Below are positions 53,902-61,997 of a stretch of 64,000 bases of DNA, piece after piece; within the stretch, counting starts at the first letter, position 1, and every line of letters begins with the position of its first letter. The DNA lies in contig OZ240251.1 in the NCBI GenBank assembly GCA_965198285.1, forward strand, positions 3,100,001 through 3,164,000. Direction: 5' to 3'. A program made the translations under genes and the position numbers. The stretch comes from UBA11872 sp965198285. GTDB taxonomy: Bacteria > Chloroflexota > UBA11872. Under the pieces are notes generated by a model, which searched no databases, was not told the origin of the DNA, and worked only from the letters and a program-made list of their open reading frames with translations.

Positions 53902-54141
53902 ATGCCGACCTATCGGCTCTACAGGAAAATCGCCCGAGCGAGCGAGGAGGACGTCCCGCCGCTCGTCTGGGAGCTCCGTCACTACTGGCACTGCTGTCGC
54001 AACTGCCCCGGGTGGCCCAACGTGCCGTACAGCCGGTGGCGCTCGACGAACCCGAAGGCCGACCTGCTGGTCTGTCAGGCGTGCGTCGGGCTCGTCAGGA
54101 TGGGCGCCTGCGACGAACCCGAGAGCGTTCGACCCGATTAG
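53902..54141 (+). CDS. Small Cys-rich hypothetical protein
   Basis: 79 residues. YWHCCRNCPGWP and VCQACVGLV give a CxxC...CxxC pair that could bind zinc. ATG 53902 gives a natural start (PTYRLYRK); the earlier ATG at 53875 adds little. Its stop overlaps the end of the convergent coiled-coil gene by four bases. No recognised family. Confidence 0.5.
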   Translation: MPTYRLYRKIARASEEDVPPLVWELRHYWHCCRNCPGWPNVPYSRWRSTNPKADLLVCQACVGLVRMGACDEPESVRPD

Positions 54142-54353
54142 CGATTGATGCGTCGGAGCTCGGTCATAAAGTCGCGGCGCATGCCCTTGATCTCGGTCTT
54201 GATCTCGGCCACGTCGGCCTTGAGCTGGGCCACGTCCTTTTGCAGCGTCTGCACGATCCCCAGGACCGTGTGCAGGGTGTCGTCCGGGTCGTCATCGCGC
54301 TGCTCAAGGGCGGCCACGTAGGTCGGCTCGGGCTCCGCGGATGCTAACGCCAT
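54138..54353 (-). CDS. Small coiled-coil protein
   Basis: 71 residues. After an acidic start (EQRDDDPDDTLHTV) the rest is one long heptad-patterned helix: VLGIVQTLQKDVAQLKADVAEIKTEI, then KGMRRDFMTELRRI. Such short proteins are often described as shape- or stress-related coiled coils, without firm function. The ATG at 54353 overlaps the ATG of the duplicated fragment on the other strand (54341) by 13 bases, so the duplication junction lies at its very start. Confidence 0.55.
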   Translation of the reverse strand: MALASAEPEPTYVAALEQRDDDPDDTLHTVLGIVQTLQKDVAQLKADVAEIKTEIKGMRRDFMTELRRINR

Positions 54354-55000
54354 TTCCTCAGCCGTGGCTGGACGGCTACTGCGTGGCCGAAGGCATCGTC
54401 CGCCAGTTTGTGGCGATGCCGCTGGGCCAGGACTACACGGTGGAGGAACAGTTCACGGGCGACGCCGAGCACGGCGGGCTGCAGGTCATCGCCTATCCGA
54501 TGAAGGCGGAACGGTATGAGGACCTACTGTCCGACCATGTTGCCGGCGCGCCGCTGGACGATGGTGTCGCCTATTCCCCAGTCGAGATCGCGTCCATGGG
54601 TCTGGCGCCCGGCGGCCGGATGCAGCAGGACATCTATGACGACCCGTACGGACTGGATGCGTGGGATCAACGGCACGCGAGTCGCTGCTTCGTGACGATC
54701 GCCAACTCGGTGCAGTGGATGGCGCTGACCGGTGAAGGCCCGCCGACGGAGGCGCCGACGGCGCACGTGTATGCGTCGGCCGGTCTGCCCTGGTACGACT
54801 ACTTTGGCGGCGATCTGACGGCCATTTCGGCAACCGACAAGCTGCGAGGGATCGCCAGCGTGGCGGGGATTGGGGCGGCGAAAGGCGCAAAGCCGCTGCC
54901 GGATAACGAGTCGGTGGACGTGGATCGAGTCATTTCGGTACGGCGGCGGGGCTCGGACCAGGTGCGGGAAATGCACGCCGAAGAGACCGCAACGCGGTAG
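54341..55000 (+). pseudogene. 5'-truncated duplicate of the 337-residue gene
   Basis: From 54359 the frame matches residues 125-337 of the protein at 52094 (PWLDGYCVAEGIVRQFVAMPLG, GLAPGGRMQQDIYDDPYGLDAWDQRH, PWYDYFGGDLTAISATDKLRGIAS) without gaps. It lacks the first 124 residues; a chance ATG at 54341 adds six residues (MLTPFP). The frame is still open after many substitutions, which could mean a short time since duplication or selection on the protein. I treat it as a probable pseudogene. Confidence 0.7.
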
Positions 55001-55066
55001 ACGCCGCGGAGCGCACACGCCGTTCTTGCTCACGGCCCATGGGCCCGGCAATGGACGGGCGGGGCC
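54359..55066 (+). repeat. 708-bp direct duplication, copy 2
   Basis: Partner of 52466-53173 at an offset of 1893 bases. The left junction falls next to the start codon of the small coiled-coil gene. The right end runs 66 bases past the stop, to GGGCGGGGCC. Confidence 0.85.
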
Positions 55067-55213
55067 AACCGACGGCTCGTTGACGCATCCTTCGGCACCG
55101 ATTAGTCTCTCGGCAGTAGCGTTGGCGCATTCTGGGACGTATTGGATGTGCCCGCGGTTCGCTTTCGGGGACTGGCCTTTGCCGGGCCCGAAGCACCAGA
55201 AAGAGGGGGACGC

Positions 55214-56638
55214 ATGCTTCCACGATCCATGACACGACGGCAGTTGTTGCGCGTCGGCGGTGGCGTTGCGCTGGGGGTTGGCGGAGCGGCAATCCTGGCG
55301 GCGTGCGGCGAGACGCAAGTAGTCGAGAAGATCGTCGAAGTCGAAAAGATCGTCACCAAGGAAGTCCCAGTCGAGAAAATCGTGACCAGAGAAGTCTCCG
55401 TCGAAAAGATCGTGACGGTTGTGATCGAGAAGCCAATTGGCAAGCCGCGCGTGCGCTTGCGCGGTACCGGGCCGCTGGGGAACCCGGACACAGGCGTGTT
55501 CGACAAGCTGCTGTCTGAGACCCAGATCGAACTCGACCCGGTTGAGCAGCCCTACGCGGCCACCTACCAGAGTCTGCTGATTAACCTGAGCCAGGGAGGG
55601 TCCGCCTTCGACGTGGCGTCGATGGACGACCCGTGGATGCCGCAGTTCACCGAATTTCTGACCGACATCACGCCGCTGTACCAGGGGTTCGGCTGGGTGT
55701 GGCCCGATCCGGACATGATCCCGGCGATCGTGAATCTGGGCGACTGGCCGCCGGGCAAGTACGGCCCGCGAGCCGTGCCGAACATCGGCAACATCCAGAG
55801 CTTTGCCTACCGGACCGACGTGATGGAGGAGATTGGCGCGGAGCCGCCGCAGACCTGGGACGACGTGGCCGAGTATTCAACCAAGATCACCGGCGACATG
55901 GCCCCCGACCTCTACGGCTACGCCATCCGCGGGCAGCCGGGGAACCCGGCCATGACGAGCTTCCTGCCGATTATGCGCGGCTTCGGGCGCGACGTGATCG
56001 ACAGCGACCTGAACCCGCAGGTGAACACGGAAGAGGGCCTGGCCGCGCTGGACATGGTGGTGACGCTGAAGAACCTGGCGCCGCCGGGCGTCGAGAACAT
56101 CGGCCACCCCGAGCTTGGCAAGCTGTTGTACACCGGCCTGGCGGCCATGTCAGGCGACGTGTGGCCCGACCAGCTCCTGAAGATCTACACGCCGGAACTT
56201 TCAAACGTGGTCGGCAAGGTTGACGTGCTGCCGGAGCCGGCTCAGCCGGGTGCGGATCACGCCAACATGACCGGAGTGTGGCTGTTCGGTATTCCTCAAG
56301 GCAGCGAGAACTACGAAGAGGCCGCGGAGGCGATCCACTGGCTCACCCAGGCGGAGAACCAGAAGGAAAACATGTACGCCAACAACTGGCCGCCGGTTCG
56401 TTTCAGCCTGATGGACGATCCCGGGCTGCTGAAGGACTTCCCGTTCCTGGCCGGTATCAAGAACGCGGCCTCGGTGGCCGTGCCGCGCCCGCGGACGGAG
56501 CACTACTCCATCGTCGAGGAGATCGTTGGCCGGCACGTATCGGCCGTGATCGCCGAGCAGGAGTCGGTGGGCGACGCCGCACGCCTGGCCGACGAAGAGG
56601 TTCGGGTGGCGCTGGAAGAAAAGGGCGCCTACTCATAG
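55214..56638 (+). CDS. ABC sugar transporter solute-binding lipoprotein
   Basis: 474 residues. Tat-type signal (TRRQLLRVGGG) and lipobox LAAC, then a short linker of VEKIV repeats (VTKEVPVEKIV, VTREVSVEKIV) and a CUT1-type binding domain (RGTGPLGNPDTGVFDKLL, DVASMDDPWMPQFTEFL, DQLLKIYTPEL). ATG 55214 follows AGAGGGGGA. It is the first gene of the importer and catabolic operon running to 60925 and probably binds a polyol such as inositol. A stem-loop separates it from the permease genes. Confidence 0.9.
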   Translation: MLPRSMTRRQLLRVGGGVALGVGGAAILAACGETQVVEKIVEVEKIVTKEVPVEKIVTREVSVEKIVTVVIEKPIGKPRVRLRGTGPLGNPDTGVFDKLLSETQIELDPVEQPYAATYQSLLINLSQGGSAFDVASMDDPWMPQFTEFLTDITPLYQGFGWVWPDPDMIPAIVNLGDWPPGKYGPRAVPNIGNIQSFAYRTDVMEEIGAEPPQTWDDVAEYSTKITGDMAPDLYGYAIRGQPGNPAMTSFLPIMRGFGRDVIDSDLNPQVNTEEGLAALDMVVTLKNLAPPGVENIGHPELGKLLYTGLAAMSGDVWPDQLLKIYTPELSNVVGKVDVLPEPAQPGADHANMTGVWLFGIPQGSENYEEAAEAIHWLTQAENQKENMYANNWPPVRFSLMDDPGLLKDFPFLAGIKNAASVAVPRPRTEHYSIVEEIVGRHVSAVIAEQESVGDAARLADEEVRVALEEKGAYS

Positions 56639-56731
56639 GGACGCTGAGAACCACGATCGCAGGGATCGCGGCGGCCTAGCGCCACCCGATCGTCAGGTGA
56701 TCGCGGAGCTGGCATTTCGAACAGGCAAGGG

Positions 56732-56765
56732 CCTGACGGCGCTCACGCCGGTGAGCGCCGTCAGG
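56732..56765 (+). promoter_or_regulatory. Perfect stem-loop between binding-protein and permease genes
   Basis: CCTGACGGCGCTCAC and its exact complement flank a GCCG loop (15-bp arms), 94 bases after the binding-protein stop and 35 bases before the permease start. No T-run follows. It matches the hairpin at 36328-36355 in position and design and probably sets the ratio of binding protein to permease. Confidence 0.65.
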
Positions 56766-56799
56766 TATCGCCTACACGCTGGCGCAAAGGAAACAGCAG

Positions 56800-57738
56800 G
56801 TGGCACGCGTGACGGTGTTTAACGTCTTTCGTAGGCGCGTCGGCGACGACCCACGCGCCATCGCCAAGACGCCCTGGTGGGAGCAGCACCTCAGGTTCTT
56901 CTTCATTGCACCCTCCCTAATCCTGCTGGCCTTGCTCGCGGTCTTTCCCGCCATCATGAGTTGGCGGTTCGCGTTCTCGCGGGTCACGTTCAAACTTGGC
57001 GAGCTCGGCATCGAGCCCATCGGATTCAGCAATTTCACCAAGGCGTTCAGCGATAACCTGATCATCGGATCCACGGTTCGAACAGCGACCTGGACCGTGG
57101 TCGTGGTGTCTGCTGAGATCATCGTCGGCCTGTTCATCGCGTTTCTGATGAGCAGGCTGCACTCGAGGGCGCGCACGATGTTCACGGCCGCCCTCATCAT
57201 TCCGCTCGTCCTGCCCCCGGTTAGCGTGGGCGCGGGATGGGTGGTGATGATGGACGTGCAATTTGGCGTCCTGAATTACCTGCTGAGCCTGGTGGGAATC
57301 GAGCCACTGCTCTGGCTGGCCGACGACCGGACCGCGTTGCCAGCGATCATGCTCATCGACATCTGGCAATCGAGCATGTTCGTGTTCATCCTGATGTACG
57401 CGGGGATTCTCTCGCTGCCGCAGGATCCGTACGAAGCCGCCGCAATCGACGGCGCGTCGCCTTGGCAGATCTTCCGAGACGTCACGCTCCCACTGTTGCG
57501 GCCGACCTTTGTGGTGATCCTGCTGCTGCGAACGCTTGACGCAGCCCGGATTGCCGACCGGATGCTTGTCATGACGCGGGGCGGTCCCGGATCATCCACC
57601 GAGACCGTCGTACTATCGATCTACAAATATGCGTTCATCCACTTCAATTTCGGGTATGCCTCGGCCCTCTCGGTCATGTTTCAAGTCTTCCTGATCATCC
57701 TGGCGACGTTCTACATTCGGCGCATCCTGCGCACGTAG
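56800..57738 (+). CDS. ABC sugar transporter permease (MalF/UgpA type)
   Basis: 312 residues, about six membrane segments after a charged cytoplasmic start (KTPWWEQHLRFFF). The EAA loop is DPYEAAAIDGASPWQIFRDVTLPLLRPT. It forms the channel with the product of the next gene (13 bases downstream). GTG start at 56800. Confidence 0.92.
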   Translation: MARVTVFNVFRRRVGDDPRAIAKTPWWEQHLRFFFIAPSLILLALLAVFPAIMSWRFAFSRVTFKLGELGIEPIGFSNFTKAFSDNLIIGSTVRTATWTVVVVSAEIIVGLFIAFLMSRLHSRARTMFTAALIIPLVLPPVSVGAGWVVMMDVQFGVLNYLLSLVGIEPLLWLADDRTALPAIMLIDIWQSSMFVFILMYAGILSLPQDPYEAAAIDGASPWQIFRDVTLPLLRPTFVVILLLRTLDAARIADRMLVMTRGGPGSSTETVVLSIYKYAFIHFNFGYASALSVMFQVFLIILATFYIRRILRT

Positions 57739-57751
57739 GTGTGAGTTAATC

Positions 57752-58594
57752 ATGGTTGGCGAACGCAGCGCCCCACTCGTCCTGAGCCGCCACGTGCTGA
57801 TGCTTGGCGTGGTTCTGATCGTGCTGGCGCCCGTCTACTGGATGCTGACGATCGGCCTCAAGAGCGAGGCGGAGTTCTCACAGATTCCGCCGACGATCTG
57901 GCCGCAGGAATTCACGCTGCAGTGGTTCGAGCAGGTCATGGGAAAACGTGGATTCGGCGAGCAGATCATGAACAGCATCATCATTGCCGCGATCGCTACG
58001 TCGATCGCGATCACGGTGGGCAGCCTGGCCGCCTACGGCCTCTCCCGGTTTCAGCTGCCCTATGGCCTGAACTATCACATTCTCTTCTTCATCCTCACGG
58101 TTCGCATGTTCCCGCAAACGGTAACCGTGGTCCCGCTGTTCATTCTGTTCACGCAGGTCGGCCTCATCGACACGCACATCGGCATGGGGCTGGTGCATTC
58201 GATGCTGGAGTTGCCGCTGGCGGTCTGGATGATGCTGGGGTTCTTCCGCGATATTCCGCGCGATCTTGAGGAGGCGGCGATGGTGGACGGTGACCACTGG
58301 CTGGGCGCGTTCCGTAAGGTGATCATTCCGCTGGTGCGACCTGGCCTGGCCGCGACCTCAATTCTGGTTCTGATTGCGTCCTGGAACGAGTTCCTGTTCG
58401 CGTTGATCCTGACGCGAACCGAGGCGCAGACCCTGCCTATTGCGGTAGCGAATCAGATCACGCAGTTCGACATTCTCTACGGCCGCATGATGGCGGCCTC
58501 AGCCATCTCGATCCTCCCGGTGTTGATCTTTACGTTGCTGGTCCAGCGCAACCTGATTCGGGGGCTGACCCTCGGTGGAGTTTCCGGAGCATGA
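57752..58594 (+). CDS. ABC sugar transporter permease (MalG/UgpE type)
   Basis: 280 residues with six membrane segments. The EAA loop reads DLEEAAMVDGDHWLGAFRKVIIPLVRPG, and the C-terminus LVQRNLIRGLTLGGVSGA is typical of this subunit type. Its stop overlaps the ATPase ATG by four bases. Confidence 0.93.
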   Translation: MVGERSAPLVLSRHVLMLGVVLIVLAPVYWMLTIGLKSEAEFSQIPPTIWPQEFTLQWFEQVMGKRGFGEQIMNSIIIAAIATSIAITVGSLAAYGLSRFQLPYGLNYHILFFILTVRMFPQTVTVVPLFILFTQVGLIDTHIGMGLVHSMLELPLAVWMMLGFFRDIPRDLEEAAMVDGDHWLGAFRKVIIPLVRPGLAATSILVLIASWNEFLFALILTRTEAQTLPIAVANQITQFDILYGRMMAASAISILPVLIFTLLVQRNLIRGLTLGGVSGA

Positions 58595-59715
58595 GCACCT
58601 CGTCAAGGCCGATGCGTTCGCTGCCAGTCACGTTCGAAGAGGTCTCGAAGCACTTCGGGAGCGTGATCGCCGTCGACGAAGTGGACCTGCACGTGCAGGA
58701 AGGCGAGTTCATGGTCCTGCTGGGGCCATCGGGCTGCGGGAAGACCACGTCTTTGCGAATGATCGCGGGTCTGGAGACGGCCACGGCCGGAACCATCAAG
58801 ATCGGCGACACCGTAATCAACAAGGTGCCGCCGCGAGCGCGCAACGTAGCGATGGTGTTCCAAAGCTACGCGCTCTATCCCCACATGAAGGTGGCCGACA
58901 ACATTGGCTATCCGCTGAAGATCCGCAAGACCTCCAAGGCGCGCATCGGGGAGCGCGTGAAGGAAGTCGCGGAACTCCTGCGGATCCCGGAACTGATGGA
59001 GCGGAAACCGCGTGAACTGAGCGGCGGCCAGCGGCAGCGCGTGGCGTTGGCGCGCGCCATCATCCGCGAGCCGAATGTCTTTCTGTTCGACGAGCCGCTA
59101 TCCAACCTGGACGCCGAGTTGCGGCTGGAGATGCGCGGTGAATTGAAGCACCTGCAACAGCAGCTGGGGACGACAGCCATCTACGTGACGCACGACCAAG
59201 CGGAAGCGCTGGCCATGGCCGACCGCATCACGGTCATGCGTGAGGCCAAGGTGCTGCAGGTGGGTTCGCCGATGGACATCTACGACCGGCCGGCCAATGC
59301 CTTCGTTGGGCACTTCGTGGGCAGCCCTGGGATGAGCCTGGTTTCGGGAACGTTGACAAGCACGGACGGTTGGGTTCGCGTGATTGGGAACGGCTTCTCC
59401 TGGGACGTGAGCGGCGACGCCGCCATCGCCGTCTTGCGCAGACCTCGCGTCGACCGGCAGGCGATTGCGGGGGCGCGTCCCGAAGCGATGGAACTCTCGT
59501 TCACAGAGCAAGCGGGCTACGCGAAGACCTCGATCTTCGCGGTCGAGCCGATGGGCAGCGAAGTCCTGGTTGACGTGCTACTCGACGAGGACACGCGGAT
59601 CAAGGCGCGAGCGGAAACCACGTTTGCCGGTCAACCCGGCGAGGCCATCTGGATACGTCCGAAGCCTGACCGTATCCGACTGTTCGACGGCGAAAGCCAG
59701 GAGGCCATCGAATAG
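58591..59715 (+). CDS. ABC transporter ATP-binding protein (MsmX/UgpC type)
   Basis: 374 residues. Walker A GPSGCGKTT (45-53), Q-loop VFQSYALYP, signature LSGGQRQRVALARA, Walker B FLFDEPLSNLDAELR, and H-loop VTHDQAEA; the last 130 residues or so form the TOBE/OB regulatory domain of CUT1 ATPases. It energises the importer encoded just upstream. As the window's only such ATPase it could also serve the importer at 34335-38017, which lacks one. Confidence 0.95.
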   Translation: MSTSSRPMRSLPVTFEEVSKHFGSVIAVDEVDLHVQEGEFMVLLGPSGCGKTTSLRMIAGLETATAGTIKIGDTVINKVPPRARNVAMVFQSYALYPHMKVADNIGYPLKIRKTSKARIGERVKEVAELLRIPELMERKPRELSGGQRQRVALARAIIREPNVFLFDEPLSNLDAELRLEMRGELKHLQQQLGTTAIYVTHDQAEALAMADRITVMREAKVLQVGSPMDIYDRPANAFVGHFVGSPGMSLVSGTLTSTDGWVRVIGNGFSWDVSGDAAIAVLRRPRVDRQAIAGARPEAMELSFTEQAGYAKTSIFAVEPMGSEVLVDVLLDEDTRIKARAETTFAGQPGEAIWIRPKPDRIRLFDGESQEAIE

Positions 59716-59761
59716 CAGGTCTGGCGCCGCGAATGCTGCGTACGACCACAGGGCATCTGGA

Positions 59762-60925
59762 ATGACGAAACTCCGCACCGGTCTGGTTGGCTGCGGCAGC
59801 ATGGGCGGCGGCGTTCACGCACCGGGGCTGGCCAGTCATCCGCAGGTCGAACTTACGGCGATCGCCGACGTTACCCGGCCGAACCTGGAACGCGTGGGTG
59901 ACGAACAGGGCATTCCAGCCGAGCGCCGGTTTGCCGATGCGGAAGACCTGGCGTCGCTGCCGGACCTCGACTTCATCGTGGTGGCTACGCCACCGTGGCT
60001 GCGCAAGGCCCCGGTGCTGGCCGCTCTGAACGCGGGAAAGCACGTGCTGGCCGAGAAACCGCTGGCGGCGGTGCCGCAGGAGGCCTGGGAGATGGTTGAG
60101 GCGGCGCGGAGCGCGGACCGTGTTCTGGCCATGATGCACAACTATCTGTTCTTTCCCGAGTTCGAGGCGGCGAAGGCCGCAATTGACGGCGGCGCCATCG
60201 GGGAGGTTCGGACACTGAGCGCGAATCTGCTATGCGTTCCCGACAATCCGGGCGCAGCCACCTTTCAGCCAGGCTGGCGACGCGATCCCGCGCGCGCCGG
60301 CGGCGGGATTCTGATGGACATGCTGCACCCGCTCTACGTGATGAACTGGCTGGCAAGCGCTCCGACTACTGAAGTGTCCGCCACGATCCGTCGAACGGGG
60401 GACGGACCGCTGCCGGTGGACGACCTAGCCATGTGCCATCTGCGACTCGACGAAGTGTACGCCAGCGTGAATATCGGCTGGGGCCTCGGTCCCGGCGGGA
60501 TTGGCGTTGGCGGCACCGACGGACGCCTTTGGCTCCGCTACGTCAACAACGGCACGACGCCGTTTGATCGGTTCCACTCGGCATTCATGTCCGACGGATT
60601 CTCGACCCGTCCCCTGGAGGTGGAGGGCGTCATAGCCAACGCCGATTCCGCGCACGCGAGCGAGGACGCGCGACTGGCCTGGGCCTTTGCCGGGTACAAC
60701 ATGCAGGACTCGTACCTGAACCTGATCAGCGATATCGTCGAGGCGGTCAGCTCCGGCCGTCAGCCGAGGAGCACCGGTGCGGATGGGGCGCAAGCCATCG
60801 ATACGGTGCTTGCGTGCTATGCCTCGGCGGCGCGTCGGCGCCCGGTTGCCCTGCCGCTGGATGCGGCCGATCCGGTGTACCGCGAGGGCGTTACAGCGCT
60901 GGCCGCGGAGGCGGACGAAGGCTAA
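59762..60925 (+). CDS. Gfo/Idh/MocA oxidoreductase (inositol 2-dehydrogenase-like)
   Basis: 387 residues. Rossmann motif GLVGCGSMGGGVHAPGL, EKPLAAVPQEAW with the conserved Lys, and MDMLHPLYVMNWL with Asp/His. The neighbours (polyol-type importer, TIM-barrel isomerase, IolD-like enzyme) make an IolG-type inositol dehydrogenase plausible, but the substrate is inferred from context only. ATG 59762 directly precedes the first strand. It converges with the next gene by a four-base overlap. Confidence 0.85.
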   Translation: MTKLRTGLVGCGSMGGGVHAPGLASHPQVELTAIADVTRPNLERVGDEQGIPAERRFADAEDLASLPDLDFIVVATPPWLRKAPVLAALNAGKHVLAEKPLAAVPQEAWEMVEAARSADRVLAMMHNYLFFPEFEAAKAAIDGGAIGEVRTLSANLLCVPDNPGAATFQPGWRRDPARAGGGILMDMLHPLYVMNWLASAPTTEVSATIRRTGDGPLPVDDLAMCHLRLDEVYASVNIGWGLGPGGIGVGGTDGRLWLRYVNNGTTPFDRFHSAFMSDGFSTRPLEVEGVIANADSAHASEDARLAWAFAGYNMQDSYLNLISDIVEAVSSGRQPRSTGADGAQAIDTVLACYASAARRRPVALPLDAADPVYREGVTALAAEADEG

Positions 60926-61887
60926 GCGCGCGGCGCGATCACGTCGGTCAGATCCTCAGGCAACAGCGGCTTCAGGAACTCGACGCTTTTCTCCAGGCCT
61001 TCGAGGCGGCCCAGCCAGCGGTCCTCATGCTCGATGCTGACGACGCCGTCGAAGCCAGTCTTTCTGAGGGCGCTGAAGAACTGGCGCCACCAGAGTTCGC
61101 CGTGGCCGTAGCCGACGGTACGAAAGGCCCAGGAGCGCTCGAATGACTGATCCCAGGGGCGAATCTCAAGCAATCCGTTGAGGGCGGCCTCGTTGGGGTC
61201 GATGCCGGTGTCCTTGGCGTGTACGTGCCAGATGCAGCCGGCCAGGCCTTGCACCACGACGGTGGGTTCCATGCCCTGCGGCCAAAGGTGGCTGGGATCC
61301 AGGTTGGCGCCCAGCAGGTCACCGGCGATCGCGCGTAGCTGCAACAGGGAGCGCGGGTTGTAGGCGACCATGCCGTGGTGCATTTCGATCGCAATTTTCA
61401 TGTCGTGGTCGGCGGCGAAGCGGCCGGCTTCGCTCCAGAAGGGGGTGACTTCCTCGGCCCACTGCCGGAGACCGCATTCGACGTATTCGGCCGGCCACGT
61501 GGCCGTGATCCAATTGGGGTAGGTGCCGCCGTCGGGTGCACCCGGACAGCCGCTCTGCGTAATGACGATGTCGAGCCCAAGGGCGCGCGCCACACGAATC
61601 GTGTCGTAGTAGACCTGCTGGCAACGCTCTCGCCGTTCGGGGTGCGGGTCGAGCAGGTTGCCGGAACAGTTCAACGCCGAGAGCACTAGCCCGCGGTCGG
61701 CTATGGCGCCGAGAAACTCGTCGCGCGCGGTCTGGCTCTGCACCAGTTCGTCGAGCCGGCAGTGGGGCGACGAGGAGAAGTTGCCGGTGCCGATCTCGAC
61801 CGTGTCCAGACCGAGACCGGCGGCGTAGTCCAGGGCCTGGATGAACGACTTGTCGTCCAGGATGTCCATGTACAAGCCAAGCTTCAT
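60922..61887 (-). CDS. Sugar phosphate isomerase/epimerase TIM barrel (IolE/IolI-like)
   Basis: 321 residues. Metal-site residues appear in IAIEMHHGM (Glu), GANLDPSHLWPQG (Asp, His), WHVHAKDTGID (His) and VVSIEHEDRW (Glu). In inositol catabolism this fold supplies inosose dehydratase (IolE) and inosose isomerase (IolI), and the IolD-like gene upstream on the same strand supports one of these roles. Start ATG 61887. Confidence 0.83.
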   Translation of the reverse strand: MKLGLYMDILDDKSFIQALDYAAGLGLDTVEIGTGNFSSSPHCRLDELVQSQTARDEFLGAIADRGLVLSALNCSGNLLDPHPERRERCQQVYYDTIRVARALGLDIVITQSGCPGAPDGGTYPNWITATWPAEYVECGLRQWAEEVTPFWSEAGRFAADHDMKIAIEMHHGMVAYNPRSLLQLRAIAGDLLGANLDPSHLWPQGMEPTVVVQGLAGCIWHVHAKDTGIDPNEAALNGLLEIRPWDQSFERSWAFRTVGYGHGELWWRQFFSALRKTGFDGVVSIEHEDRWLGRLEGLEKSVEFLKPLLPEDLTDVIAPRA

Positions 61888-61997
61888 GACGCTTCTCCCC
61901 GCTAATCGGCGTTGTGTGAAAGCGTAGACCGGGACCGACTGAGCGAATTGGCGTCTGGCGATTCAAGCTTGGCGTGCATTGCGTGGCGCTGCACCCG

